64,000 bases of DNA from NCBI GenBank assembly GCA_965277495.1, contig OZ255824.1, forward strand, positions 1,488,001-1,552,000, read 5' to 3'. Below the pieces are notes generated by a model. The model made no database searches and was not told the origin of the DNA. It was given only the letters and a program-made list of their open reading frames with translations. Positions 35,159 through 44,639 of this stretch are shown one piece after another; position 1 is the stretch's first letter, and every line of letters starts with the position of its first letter. The DNA comes from CAHJXG01 sp965277495. Lineage in GTDB: Bacteria > Pseudomonadota > Alphaproteobacteria > Acetobacterales > Acetobacteraceae. The translations under genes and the position numbers were made by a program.

Positions 35159-36313
35159 ATGAGCCTAATTTTAATAGCCTGTGCCTGCATCTTCGCAGCG
35201 GCTGCCATGCATCCCTACACCACTTATCCACTCAGCCTGGCCGCGCTCGCGCGCTTGCGGCCCCGGCCAGCCATGCCGCCGCTGAATGCGGCCTCAAATG
35301 CCCGGGTCGCTTTTTGCGTTTGCGCCTACAACGAGGAAAAGGTGATCCGCGCCAAAGCAGAGAACATGCTGAGCATGCGCGCCGCCGTGCCCGGCCTGGA
35401 GCTGCTCGTTTACGTTGACGCGGCGTCGGACCGCACGGCAGACATCCTGCGCGAGTACGCCGGGGACATCACGGTGATCGTGTCGCCGGCCCGATACGGG
35501 AAAACCCACGGAATGAACACGCTCGTCCGCGCGGCCAATGCCGAGTTCATCGTGTTTTCCGACGCCAACGTCACCTTCGCGCCGGATGCCATACCGCGCT
35601 TGCTCGCCCGCTTTGCCGATCCACAGGTCGGCTGCGTCTGCGGCCACCTGGTGTATACATTGGCCAACAACAGCGCGACGGCGGTCACGGGCTCGATCTA
35701 CTGGCGCCTCGAGGAGACCATCAAGGAGCTGGAAACCCGCAGCGGGTCGACAATGGGCGCCGATGGATCGATCTTCGCCATCCGGCGCGCGCTGCACCAC
35801 CCTCCGCCGGCTGATATCATCGATGACATGTATGTGTCGTTCTCGATCCTGTGCGACGGCTATCGCATCGTGCGCGCGAACGACGCATTGGCATATGAGG
35901 AAGCGGCGACGAAGGCTGGCGACGAGTTCCGGCGCAAGGTCCGCATTGCCTGCCAGGCATTCAACGTGCATCGGCTGCTGCGGTCACGTTTGACGAAGCT
36001 GCCCTTGCTCGACCGTTACAAATACATGTCCCACAAGCTGTTGCGTTGGTTTACTATTTACCTGCTGGCGGCCTCTGGCGTGTGCCTCGCCGCCGGGCTT
36101 GCCAGCATGGGTGCGTGGCTCGTGCTGCTGTTCGGCGTGCTGGCGGTGGCGGCCTTGCTCGTTGCGGCCCGGCTCCGTCCGTCCGGGCCGCCGGGCAGGA
36201 TTGTCGACATCATCGGTGCGTTCATCGCGACCGGACTGGGCGTCGTGCAGTCGCTCCGCGGTAAGCGGTTCCAGGTCTGGACGCCGCCCGCCTCGGCGCG
36301 TGCAGGGCAATGA
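35159..36313 (+). CDS. Membrane-anchored family 2 glycosyltransferase
   Basis: 384 residues. One N-terminal membrane segment (LILIACACIFAAAAM) precedes a GT-A domain: VAFCVCAYNEEKVIRAKAENML, YVDAASDRTADIL, the DxD-like FSDANVTF, and the ADIIDDMYVSF/RANDALAYEEA motifs, with a final QxxRW-like region RKVRIACQAFNV. Two C-terminal helices follow (IYLLAASGVCLAAGLASM; LLFGVLAVAALLVAA). This layout fits EPS glycosyltransferases at the inner membrane such as cellulose/hyaluronan-synthase-like enzymes. A TTG lies directly before the ATG and AAAGGA eleven bases upstream. It is convergent with the co-polymerase gene, two bases apart. Confidence 0.88.
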   Translation: MSLILIACACIFAAAAMHPYTTYPLSLAALARLRPRPAMPPLNAASNARVAFCVCAYNEEKVIRAKAENMLSMRAAVPGLELLVYVDAASDRTADILREYAGDITVIVSPARYGKTHGMNTLVRAANAEFIVFSDANVTFAPDAIPRLLARFADPQVGCVCGHLVYTLANNSATAVTGSIYWRLEETIKELETRSGSTMGADGSIFAIRRALHHPPPADIIDDMYVSFSILCDGYRIVRANDALAYEEAATKAGDEFRRKVRIACQAFNVHRLLRSRLTKLPLLDRYKYMSHKLLRWFTIYLLAASGVCLAAGLASMGAWLVLLFGVLAVAALLVAARLRPSGPPGRIVDIIGAFIATGLGVVQSLRGKRFQVWTPPASARAGQ

Positions 36314-36315
36314 CC

Positions 36316-38499
36316 CTACGCGGCCATGTTGAGCGCCATCACGACCGGCTTGCGCGAGGCCGCGGTGAGCATCCGGATGGCTTCGCGCACCGCAGACCGT
36401 TTGGCCCGCTTGGCGCCAACGACGAGTACGACGGTGTCGACGATGTTCGCCAGCACCATCGTCTGGGTCGCGCTGCCGATGGGCTGCCCGTCCATGACCA
36501 CCAGGTTGTATTCATCCCGCGCCTCCGCGACCAAGTTCTGCAGTTGCATCGAGTCTAGAAGCTGGTTCGCCGCCGGATGCGTGTCGGCGACCAGCAGGTG
36601 ATCGAGGGTGGTCTGCGAGTCCTGCTCGACCTGCTCCTGCCAATGCTCGCGTCCTTGCAGCGTCTCGACCAGGCCGCCGCTCGAGGGGACCGCGAGTATC
36701 CGTGCCAGCGAAGGCTCCCGCAGGTTGCCTTCGAGCAGCAGGACCCGCATGCCGTCGAGCGCTGCGACGCGCGCGAATGCCGCCGTGATGTCGGCCGTCC
36801 CCTCAGCATCCCCGCTTGAGACGAACAGCACGCTGCGCGGCACCGAATTGCGTCCAGAAAAACGCAGGCGCGTCCGCAGCGCACGCAGGGCCTCCGCCTC
36901 CGGTCCGTTCGGATCGGCGGCCACGCACTCCGCGAGCGATTTCCTGCCCAGTGGACGCGGCACGATCGCCAAAGGCGCAAGCCCGGTCGCTTTCCTGATC
37001 TCCTCAGGCTTGGTGAAGCCGCCGTCGCGCCGGCCCCAGGCGAGCGAGAGCAGCCCGCCAAAGGCAAAACCGCTCATCATCCCCAAGATCCCGGCAAGCT
37101 TCGGCTTCGGGCTTGATGCAAATGCCGGCGGCACCGCCATGCTGACCACGCGCACGCCGCTTTGTTCGGGACCAACCTTCCGCGCCGCGGTCTGCGCCTC
37201 GCCTTGCAGCAATGTTTGCAGGACGTTGCGGCGCGCCTCGGCGTCGCGCTCGAGCTGCTGCAGCTCGGATTGCACGGCAGAGAGGCCGCCCGCGTTCTTT
37301 TGCGAAATCGCAAGCTGCCGCTGCAGGTCGGCCTCCCGCGCCTTTGCAGCGTCCGCTTGCGCGCCGAGCGACACCATGACCCGTTGCGCCTCCGCGGCAA
37401 GCGCACCCCGCAGGGAACCCAGCTCGGCCTGCGCCGCCCGGAACTGCGGGTGGCCGGTGCCCAGCGTCGTCGCGAGCTGCGCCACGCGCCGGTCCGCGGC
37501 GGCCTCGCGCTCCCGCAGGGCAGTGATCGTCCCGGACCCGAGCACGGCGGCGTTGTCGGTTGACACCGTGCCGGTCTTCGCGAGCGCCGCGGCCCGCTGG
37601 TAATTCGCCACCGCCTGCGCGCGGTCGGCGCTCGCGCGGGTCAGGGCGCTGGAAAGGTCCTCCAACTGCTGCTGGCCGACGGTGCCGGCGCGCGTCTGCA
37701 CGAGATTATACTTCTCGCGAGTGTCGGCGATCTTGCGTTCGAGCGCCTCGATCTCTTTGCGGGCGTCCGCCACCCGCTGCGCCAGTTCTGAATTGGCGTT
37801 CGTGTTCGCGGATGCCCGGCCTTGCGACTTATCAGCTATGTAGTGCGTAATGATGCTGTTCACGATGCTGGCGGCCTTATCGGGGCTTGTCGCCGTGAAC
37901 TGGACGGCGACGATCGTGCTGCGGTTGTCATTGAGGATATTGAGGTTGCGCAGCAGGCTGCCGATGATGCCGTCACGCACCGCCGCCTGCGACGCCGGCT
38001 GCTCGGGCTTGGAAACGTCAGGAAGCAGGCCGGCGTCGGACAAGGGCCCGGCGATGGCGAGCGGCAACGCGCCGGCGATCATCCGCTTCACTTGTTCCCC
38101 CAACGGCGGCGGACGCAGCGCGCCATTGAATTCCGGATCGGCAGCGAGGTTCAACTCATCCGCGACTTCCTGCAGCAGGGCTCGCGACATCAGGATTTGG
38201 ACTTCGCTGCGGACTACCGGCATCGGATCCGCCATCGACTCCCCGGTCAGGGCGCCTTGCAGGGCCGGCACCGCGAATCGCTCCATGTCGATCGAGAGGG
38301 TTCCCGCGGTGGAATATTGCTTCGGCACCGCCACGATGGTGTAGGCGTATGCCGCCGCGCCGAAAAGCAGGCCGAAAATCAGGATCAAGGGCCAGTTGCG
38401 GCGAAGCGTCGCGAGAAGCTGCAGCGGCGAGAGGGCGTTATCTTCCGATGCCGGCTGCGTCTTCTCGAACCGCTCGTCAAGGAGCGCCAGCTCCGACAT
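36316..38499 (-). CDS. Wzc/GumC-like polysaccharide co-polymerase with degenerate tyrosine-kinase domain
   Basis: About 727 residues. Wzz-type domain with membrane helices near residues 37-57 and 475-495, a long periplasmic coiled coil (EIEALERKIADTREKYN and following), then a BY-kinase-like cytoplasmic domain. That domain is degenerate: where Walker A should read GEGKT, it has DAEGTAD (Thr568 in place of the lysine); Walker A' IDADLR is LEGNLR, losing both aspartates; only the Walker B aspartate (VVMDGQP, Asp670) remains. The C-terminal tyrosine cluster is absent (ends VVMALNMAA). So the PCP-2a scaffold is kept but ATP-dependent autophosphorylation is probably lost. The ATG chosen follows AAAGG by ten bases; an upstream ATG three codons earlier is possible. 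Confidence 0.9.
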   Translation of the reverse strand: MSELALLDERFEKTQPASEDNALSPLQLLATLRRNWPLILIFGLLFGAAAYAYTIVAVPKQYSTAGTLSIDMERFAVPALQGALTGESMADPMPVVRSEVQILMSRALLQEVADELNLAADPEFNGALRPPPLGEQVKRMIAGALPLAIAGPLSDAGLLPDVSKPEQPASQAAVRDGIIGSLLRNLNILNDNRSTIVAVQFTATSPDKAASIVNSIITHYIADKSQGRASANTNANSELAQRVADARKEIEALERKIADTREKYNLVQTRAGTVGQQQLEDLSSALTRASADRAQAVANYQRAAALAKTGTVSTDNAAVLGSGTITALREREAAADRRVAQLATTLGTGHPQFRAAQAELGSLRGALAAEAQRVMVSLGAQADAAKAREADLQRQLAISQKNAGGLSAVQSELQQLERDAEARRNVLQTLLQGEAQTAARKVGPEQSGVRVVSMAVPPAFASSPKPKLAGILGMMSGFAFGGLLSLAWGRRDGGFTKPEEIRKATGLAPLAIVPRPLGRKSLAECVAADPNGPEAEALRALRTRLRFSGRNSVPRSVLFVSSGDAEGTADITAAFARVAALDGMRVLLLEGNLREPSLARILAVPSSGGLVETLQGREHWQEQVEQDSQTTLDHLLVADTHPAANQLLDSMQLQNLVAEARDEYNLVVMDGQPIGSATQTMVLANIVDTVVLVVGAKRAKRSAVREAIRMLTAASRKPVVMALNMAA

Positions 38500-38752
38500 A
38501 CCTAACATCCTTTCCAACAAACCAGCCGAGGCCGCACGCAATGCAACGTCCACATACGAGATATGGTGCGATCTATACACAGCGATTTAAGCTAGTTGTG
38601 ACCGGCGGCCTAGCTGCGCCAGTGTCGCGCCAACGTCATGCCGATCAAAATGGCCTCCCCCGCACCGGTTTGCCGCTGCGCGTGCGCATGGCGGCCGCCC
38701 TGGCAACAAACCCCAATCACCTCTTCGTGGAGGGCATGCAGCGGGCCAGGCG

Positions 38753-39895
38753 ATGCGCATAGCCCTGATCGATCCGTCGCTGTTTACCCTGCCCTATGAC
38801 GCCGCGCTGGCCGCCGGGCTGCAGGCGGAGGGGCACGAGGTCGTGCTGCACGGACGCGCCCCCGGTCCAGATGACAATACGGTCCACGGCGTGCCCCTGC
38901 GTCCAAGCTTCTACCGCGTCGCCGGCGCCCCGGCCCTCGCCCGTCTGCCTCGCGCCCTCCGCCTCGGCCTCAAAGGCCTGGATCATGCCTGGTCGATGGA
39001 CGCGCTGGCCCGGCGGCTGCAGCGGGAGCGGCCCGACGTCATTCATTTCCAATGGCTGCCCCTTCCCGTCATCGACCGGCACTTCCTGAAACGCCTGCGC
39101 CGCATCGCCCCGCTCGTCCTGACCGTCCACGACAGCAATCCCTTCAACGGCAATCCCTCAGGCAAGCTGCAGCGGGTCGGCGCCCAGGCGGCGCTGCACG
39201 ATTTCGACCGCCTGATCGTGCACACGGAGCAAGGCCGCTCCCGCCTGCTGGCCCATGGCGAGGGGACGGACCGGGTCACGGTCATGCCGCATGGCTTGCT
39301 CGGGCGGGAGCCGGCGCCCGGCGCTGCCGACCCCATGCAGGGCGAGCTCACGTTCCTGCTGTTCGGCAAGATCAAGCCCTATAAAGGGGCCGACCTGCTG
39401 ATCGAGGCATTCGCGCGCATCGACCCGGCGCTGCGCGCGCAGGCTCGCGTGCGCATCATCGGCAAGCCCTACATGGACCTCGGTCCGCTGCATCAATCAG
39501 CTCAGCGGCTTGGGGTGGCGGACCGGATCGCCCTGGAACCGCGCTTCGTGAACGACGACGAGGTGCAGGACATCTTCGCACCCGGCGTCGTCGCCACCTT
39601 CCCGTATCGCGAGATCGAGGCCAGCGGCGTGCTCGCCCTCGCGCTCACCTTTGGGCGTCCGATACTCGCCGTGCGCCTCGGCGGCTTCACCGAGGCCGTG
39701 CAGGACGGCGAGCATGGGCTGCTCGTCCCCGCGGAGGACGTGGCGGCGCTGTCTTCCGCGATGGCGCGCTTCATCGCCGACCGCAGCTTCGCCGCAGGCT
39801 GCGCCGCACGGGTGCGCACGCTCACCGGGTCGGTGCCGACCTGGCCGGAGATCGCCCGCCGAACGGTCGAACTCTACGCGTCGCTGCGCCATTAG
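38753..39895 (+). CDS. Family 4 glycosyltransferase (GT-B)
   Basis: 380 residues, soluble GT-B enzyme. The N-terminal Rossmann domain starts MRIALIDPSLFTLPYDAALA; the C-terminal Glycos_transf_1 domain has LLFGKIKPYKGADLLIEAF, RIIGKP, the ADRIALEPRFVNDDEV segment and the conserved EASGVLALALTFGRPILA with the catalytic-site glutamate. Retaining mechanism expected; sugar unknown. It is divergent from the co-polymerase gene with a 253-base shared spacer in which no distinctive element is seen. Confidence 0.9.
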   Translation: MRIALIDPSLFTLPYDAALAAGLQAEGHEVVLHGRAPGPDDNTVHGVPLRPSFYRVAGAPALARLPRALRLGLKGLDHAWSMDALARRLQRERPDVIHFQWLPLPVIDRHFLKRLRRIAPLVLTVHDSNPFNGNPSGKLQRVGAQAALHDFDRLIVHTEQGRSRLLAHGEGTDRVTVMPHGLLGREPAPGAADPMQGELTFLLFGKIKPYKGADLLIEAFARIDPALRAQARVRIIGKPYMDLGPLHQSAQRLGVADRIALEPRFVNDDEVQDIFAPGVVATFPYREIEASGVLALALTFGRPILAVRLGGFTEAVQDGEHGLLVPAEDVAALSSAMARFIADRSFAAGCAARVRTLTGSVPTWPEIARRTVELYASLRH

Positions 39896-40003
39896 TCCGC
39901 GGCTGCAATCCACCAACCCCCCGGCGCTTATGCTTCGACTTCAAATCGGTGTTAGAACAGCGTGTCCGCAGTCGACGCCTGAATACCGCCCTTAGGAGTC
40001 TCG

Positions 40004-41110
40004 ATGCCTCACTACCCTGCCAGGACGGCGGTTGTCGGCACCAATGGGACTGCTTACCTCGATCTCCTCCGCGCGCTGGCGGCAAATCTTGTTTTGTTTG
40101 CCCACGCCGGCGACGTGTTCGGGCTCGAGCACCGGCTTCCAGCCGGGCTGATCGGCGTGAGCGTGTTCTTCATCCTTTCGGGTTTCCTGATCCTGGTCTC
40201 CAGCCTGGCCCGCGTACAGCGGCCCGGCCCCTACTTCGCGCCCTACATGATCGACCGCTTCGCCCGCATCTTCACCGCGTATGTGCCCGTGCTGATTCTG
40301 GTCGCCGCGGCGAACTCGTTCGCCGGCCTTGGCCGCTGGGGCCAGGACGGGATTTCGACCGGGCCTGCCGCGTTCGCCGGCAACTTGCTGCTGCTGCAGG
40401 ACTATCCGGTGTTCCAGGCCCTCCACGACCTGTTTGGAATTTCGGTCCGTATCCGGTCCTACAACACGGCCGAACCCTTCTGGACCATACCGATCGAGTT
40501 CTGGATCTACGTCGTGTTCGGTCTCGGCTTCTTCGGGCTCGCCGTGCGCGAGCGGATCGGGGCTTGGCTCGCCGGCGTTCTCGGCCTCGTGGCGCTGCCT
40601 GTCGTGCTCTGGAACGCAGCCGCCGGGGGCGGCAACGGCCTTTCGTTCGTGTGGCTGATCGGCGCCCTGGGGGCATATCTCTGGGTCGGCGCTTGGCACC
40701 GCAGCCCGCACAAGCTGCAGATTGGCGCGGCTGTATTCCTTGCCGGGGGTGTCTGCCTGCTCGGACGCGGCATGAAGATGGGCTGGAATTTCCAGGACCT
40801 CGGCATGACGCTATGCGAAACCATCATGTTCCTGGGCGGACTGTCGATGGTGGACGGGCTGCGCACGTTGCCGCGCTCGCTGCGCAGTATCTGCACGTTC
40901 TTCGCCTCGTACAGCTACAGCCTTTATCTCGTCCACAACACGGTGCTGGTCGTCGTGCGGCAGCTTTGGTCGGATACGCTCGGCGAGGCGGCGCTGCCCA
41001 TCGCCTTGATCGCGGCGCACGTGGTCGCGTTCGTGCTGTATACGTTGTTCGAGCAGCGCTACCGCCAGGTCGGCAAATGGCTCAAGCGCCAGGCCCGCCC
41101 CGCCGCCTGA
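40004..41110 (+). CDS. Acyltransferase family 3 (OafA/ExoZ-like)
   Basis: 368-residue inner-membrane acyltransferase with about ten transmembrane helices. The opening YLDLLRALAANLVLFAHAGDV contains the family's catalytic-region histidine, followed by LIGVSVFFILSGFLI and the periplasmic-loop motif RFARIFTAYVP. It probably decorates the EPS with acetyl or another acyl group, as ExoZ and GumF/GumG do. TAGGAG lies five bases before the ATG. It follows the GT4 gene on the same strand. Confidence 0.93.
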   Translation: MPHYPARTAVVGTNGTAYLDLLRALAANLVLFAHAGDVFGLEHRLPAGLIGVSVFFILSGFLILVSSLARVQRPGPYFAPYMIDRFARIFTAYVPVLILVAAANSFAGLGRWGQDGISTGPAAFAGNLLLLQDYPVFQALHDLFGISVRIRSYNTAEPFWTIPIEFWIYVVFGLGFFGLAVRERIGAWLAGVLGLVALPVVLWNAAAGGGNGLSFVWLIGALGAYLWVGAWHRSPHKLQIGAAVFLAGGVCLLGRGMKMGWNFQDLGMTLCETIMFLGGLSMVDGLRTLPRSLRSICTFFASYSYSLYLVHNTVLVVVRQLWSDTLGEAALPIALIAAHVVAFVLYTLFEQRYRQVGKWLKRQARPAA

Positions 41111-41144
41111 TCGCCTGGGTCAATCGGGCGCTGGCATCAAACCG

Positions 41145-43121
41145 CTACTTCACGCCGTTTTCCGGTGCGGCGCGATAGCGGTCGGGATCGGCGATGTTGC
41201 CATACCAGCCTGAGATCTCCTGCACCACGATCGTCCAGCCGTCCGGGATGCCGTCATTGTCCTTCGCTTTGGCCGCCCCATGGGAAAAGCCGGGGATCGC
41301 CTGGTTGCCGATCAGCAGATGCATGGCGATGGCCTTCCGCTGCCCGTCCGCCGGGTCGAGATAGGTTTCCTGCGGGTATTCCATATACGAGGTGGCGACG
41401 AGCTTGCCGTCCACGAACAGGTCGATCAGGTTGCTGCCGTCGCCACGCCAGTTGCCGACCAGGTCGTGGAACCCGGACGCCCAATCGAACGGCGCAGCCT
41501 CGAACTCGGGGCCATAGGATTGATCGTAGTAGCGCCACCCGTTGCCGTTCGCCCAATAGACCCCGTGCGGCTTGGTTTTCCACTTCGTCCCATAGATATC
41601 AGGCGTGCCGAAATCGATTTGGTAGCCGGTTGGGACGCCTGCGCTCCGCCGGGAGAAGTTGTCGTTCCAGTCGATCTCGAAACTTGCGCCGCTGGTGCGA
41701 TAAAGCGCGTCCGGGCCGCCGAAACCTTGGTAGGGGTTGCCGCCCGGACCTGGCGACGCCTGCTGGCCGGTGAACATCCAGATCGGCGCCCAGGAATGGT
41801 CGCCTTTCGGGCTCCGGTACCGCACCTTCAAGGTCATACCGGGACGCCACTCGAACGGCAGCCGCACCATCGCGCCCCAGACATGGCCGGGGCGGCAGTC
41901 CTTGCGCTGCTGCGAGCAGATCGCGCGCAGGTGCATCCCGTCCGGCGCCATGACGTGCAGGTCGTTCGGGTCGCCCACCGGGTAGTGCCGCGCGACGGCG
42001 GCAAAGGTGTTGTTGTTGGCCTGACCGTTGTCCATGGGGCTGCCAAGCGCCTCGCCGAGGTTTCCGGTCATGTAATTGAGGAAGAAGCGGCTGCGGATGG
42101 ACTGCGATGTCGTCATGTTCGCGCCCTTCTGCGCACTGCCCATCACGAGCGAGAACGCGTTGCGCGAACCCGGCGTCATCGCCAACCCGTCGCCAGGAAC
42201 GGCGCCGGCAATCACAGGCAGCGGCCCAGGCAGCGGGTTATTCGGCGTGGTCAGAAAATTTAGGCTGCTGTCATGCACGAAAGGCGGCGCGCCGGTCGCG
42301 GCCAGGTCGCCCTCCGTTATGGGTTCCTGCGCCACGATGCTGGGAAACGCCGCGCGCAGCCGGGCCGTCTCCGCGTTGAGCTGATCGATGGAGGGCGCCT
42401 GCGCCGCGATCGCCAGCCACGCGACATCCATCGCGCAGCCATTCAGCAACTCCAGCACCTGCGCGCCGTTCTGCCCAAACCCTCCACCCGCGTAGTCCGG
42501 CGTCGACGCCGTGCGCACGCCATCGCGCAGCAACCAGGCATTCCGCCCGTTATAGATATAATAGAGCACATCCCATTGGTTGAGCGGCCCCGCGGCGTTC
42601 TCCGTCGCGACGCCGGGTCCGTCATTCTGCCCGATCAGGATCGCGCCGTTGGCGGTGGCGGCCAAGTGCATATGGGCGCCGCCCTTTGCATACAGCTTCA
42701 TAATGTCGCAAAAGTTGACCGCCCGGCGGCGCGCCACCAGCGCCACGGCGAACGGCTGCCCCTTCTGCGCTGCGATTGGATCTGCGGCGGCCGGGTCGAA
42801 CACCAGGCTGTCCCAACCGCCGGGAGCGGCTCCGGCCGGATTGTGGATGACCGGCCTGCCGTCCAAGCCATTCGGCACCAGCCTAGATTGGCCGTAGCCG
42901 CGGCGGAGCACCTCGCCGGAGCCGGCAAGCCGCATCGCGACGATCCCGCCATCCGCATCGAGTTGGATGCCGGGTGCCGTCCCGAGCGGTTGGACGGAGG
43001 CTGGCAGCGCCGGGTCGATTTCGTAGAGGATGCCGGGCAGCATGGACGCCGCATTGGCCGGGCATGGGGGACTGAAGGCCAAAAGCCAGGCCGCGAGCGG
43101 GACGGCGCAAAGTCTTCTCAT
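41145..43121 (-). CDS. Secreted two-domain protein with GH16-like C-terminal domain
   Basis: 658 residues with a signal peptide (AVPLAAWLLAFSPPCPANA). Residues about 30-260 look like a concanavalin/LamG-type jelly roll (AVALVARRRAVNF, NQWDVLYYIYNGRNAWLLRDGV). Residues about 340-650 resemble glycoside hydrolase 16: WAPIWMF, FEIDWND, NGWRYYDQ, and DLFVDGKLVATSYME near the end. The GH16 catalytic signature ExDxxE appears as E482-I-D484-W-N-D487, with aspartate in place of the acid/base glutamate, so activity is uncertain. In an EPS locus it could be a glycanase trimming or releasing the polymer, or a non-catalytic binder. Convergent with the acyltransferase gene. Family placement is tentative. 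Confidence 0.7.
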   Translation of the reverse strand: MRRLCAVPLAAWLLAFSPPCPANAASMLPGILYEIDPALPASVQPLGTAPGIQLDADGGIVAMRLAGSGEVLRRGYGQSRLVPNGLDGRPVIHNPAGAAPGGWDSLVFDPAAADPIAAQKGQPFAVALVARRRAVNFCDIMKLYAKGGAHMHLAATANGAILIGQNDGPGVATENAAGPLNQWDVLYYIYNGRNAWLLRDGVRTASTPDYAGGGFGQNGAQVLELLNGCAMDVAWLAIAAQAPSIDQLNAETARLRAAFPSIVAQEPITEGDLAATGAPPFVHDSSLNFLTTPNNPLPGPLPVIAGAVPGDGLAMTPGSRNAFSLVMGSAQKGANMTTSQSIRSRFFLNYMTGNLGEALGSPMDNGQANNNTFAAVARHYPVGDPNDLHVMAPDGMHLRAICSQQRKDCRPGHVWGAMVRLPFEWRPGMTLKVRYRSPKGDHSWAPIWMFTGQQASPGPGGNPYQGFGGPDALYRTSGASFEIDWNDNFSRRSAGVPTGYQIDFGTPDIYGTKWKTKPHGVYWANGNGWRYYDQSYGPEFEAAPFDWASGFHDLVGNWRGDGSNLIDLFVDGKLVATSYMEYPQETYLDPADGQRKAIAMHLLIGNQAIPGFSHGAAKAKDNDGIPDGWTIVVQEISGWYGNIADPDRYRAAPENGVK

Positions 43122-43230
43122 CGCGTACCTCAGTCAGGCTTCGTATCGCAAACGTTCAGCCCGGCTGTGCAGGCGCTCGCGGATAGGTGCATGGCGATGA
43201 CCCCTAGCATGAGGCCCCGGATGGGCCAAA

Positions 43231-44589
43231 ATGGGCGGGTGGAAATTTGAAGGCCATGCCAACGTCCACTCCGTGCTATTCCGGCTGCGGTCCGCAGCGC
43301 AGGTCATCGACGCTCATCAAAGGCCGCTCAACTTGATCACGCAGGCTGCCGTCGCGGCGCCAACCTTCCAGGGCCTGACCACACGCCGCTTTATTGCGTG
43401 CATCCTGGTGTCATGCCTGTTCTTTCAGCGCTTCGGCCTGCCGATCGCTGTCCAGGCGATGAACAGCGCGGGACCGGTTGGCCTCTTGCTTGGCGTATAC
43501 GGCCTGATGCAGGGAACCCTCAGCTTCGACCGGCGGCGCCTGTTCATCTACCTTTTCCTGGTATCCTGGGTCTTGCTTGGCATGGCTGTCCGCGCCGCCT
43601 GGCCCGATGCCTACGGAGTCTCGCCGAGCACGAATTCGGTTATCCAATACCTGATACTCACGAGCTTTTTCACCTTGTCGTTCACTGAAGCGATGGACGA
43701 GTCGGAATTCTTTCACCAAGTGAACTTCTACTTGGGCATCATCGCCATCGCCGGCATCGTGCAATTCTTTGCTCAATATCTCGGCGTCAGGATTTTCTCG
43801 TTCGAGGGCATCGTCCCATCTTCTATGCTGGTCGAATTCGGCTGGAACCTGCAAATCCCGGCAGGCTTTGGCGACGCGCTTAAATCCAACGGCTTTTTCC
43901 TGCTCGAGCCCTCGATATTCTCCCAGTTCATGGCGGTGGCGCTGATCATCGAGGCGCTGGCGTTCAAGCGGGCGCGTTATCTCTGCCTTTTCGTCGCCGG
44001 GTTGTTCCTGTCGTTTTCCGGCACCGGTTGGATCATCCTGGCGGCCTTCATCGCCGGGGTCGGCATCAGCCTGGGGGGCCGCGGATTGGCGCTGGCGGCG
44101 GCGACATCGGTCGTGCTCGGCGTCGCCCTGACGGCCTTGCTGACCTTCTCGCCCGAAGCCGCGGCGGTGCTGACCGCGCGCACGGACGAGATCTTCACCC
44201 CGCTGACCAGTGGCCACCTTAGGTTCGTCACGCCATTCTGGCTGCTGTCCGACGTGCTGGAGCGGGTTCCCTCAGCAGTCGTCGTCGGTCTCGGCCCCGG
44301 CACCAGTGAACGCCTGCCGATCAACTATCTCTATAACGTCAACACTCCGATCAAGATCACGCTCGAGTATGGGCTGCCGGCCTTTATCGCCTATTTGCTG
44401 CTGTTCGTGGTCAACCGCCGCACGGCGCTGCAGCGGGCCATTGTGTTGCCGGCGATCGTGATGGTGCTGATTACCGGCAGCTACGCGCAGTTCCCACCTG
44501 TGCTGTTCCTGATCACGCTGATTATCTGCGTTGCAAAGTTACGGTCGACGCCGGCCGTGGTGCTGATCCGCGGCCGTCCGCTGCGTTAA
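43231..44589 (+). CDS. Wzy/O-antigen ligase-like membrane polymerase
   Basis: 452 residues at most, about ten transmembrane helices. The pattern fits Wzy polymerases and WaaL-type proteins: a cluster of membrane segments, a large periplasmic loop after FSGTGWIILAAFIAGVG containing charged residues (TARTDEIFTPLTSGHLRFVTPFWL), and the GLGPGTSERLPINYLYNVNTPIKITLEYGLPAFIAYLLL motif typical of the ligase domain. Expected to polymerise repeat units at the periplasmic face. The N-terminal 50 residues are weakly convincing; a GTG at 43273 is an alternative start. Divergent from the GH16-like gene. Confidence 0.85.
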   Translation: MGGWKFEGHANVHSVLFRLRSAAQVIDAHQRPLNLITQAAVAAPTFQGLTTRRFIACILVSCLFFQRFGLPIAVQAMNSAGPVGLLLGVYGLMQGTLSFDRRRLFIYLFLVSWVLLGMAVRAAWPDAYGVSPSTNSVIQYLILTSFFTLSFTEAMDESEFFHQVNFYLGIIAIAGIVQFFAQYLGVRIFSFEGIVPSSMLVEFGWNLQIPAGFGDALKSNGFFLLEPSIFSQFMAVALIIEALAFKRARYLCLFVAGLFLSFSGTGWIILAAFIAGVGISLGGRGLALAAATSVVLGVALTALLTFSPEAAAVLTARTDEIFTPLTSGHLRFVTPFWLLSDVLERVPSAVVVGLGPGTSERLPINYLYNVNTPIKITLEYGLPAFIAYLLLFVVNRRTALQRAIVLPAIVMVLITGSYAQFPPVLFLITLIICVAKLRSTPAVVLIRGRPLR

Positions 44590-44639
44590 GGATTTGTATC
44601 CCTGCTGCCATTCGACGGCGCAGCGCCTAGCATCTGGTT

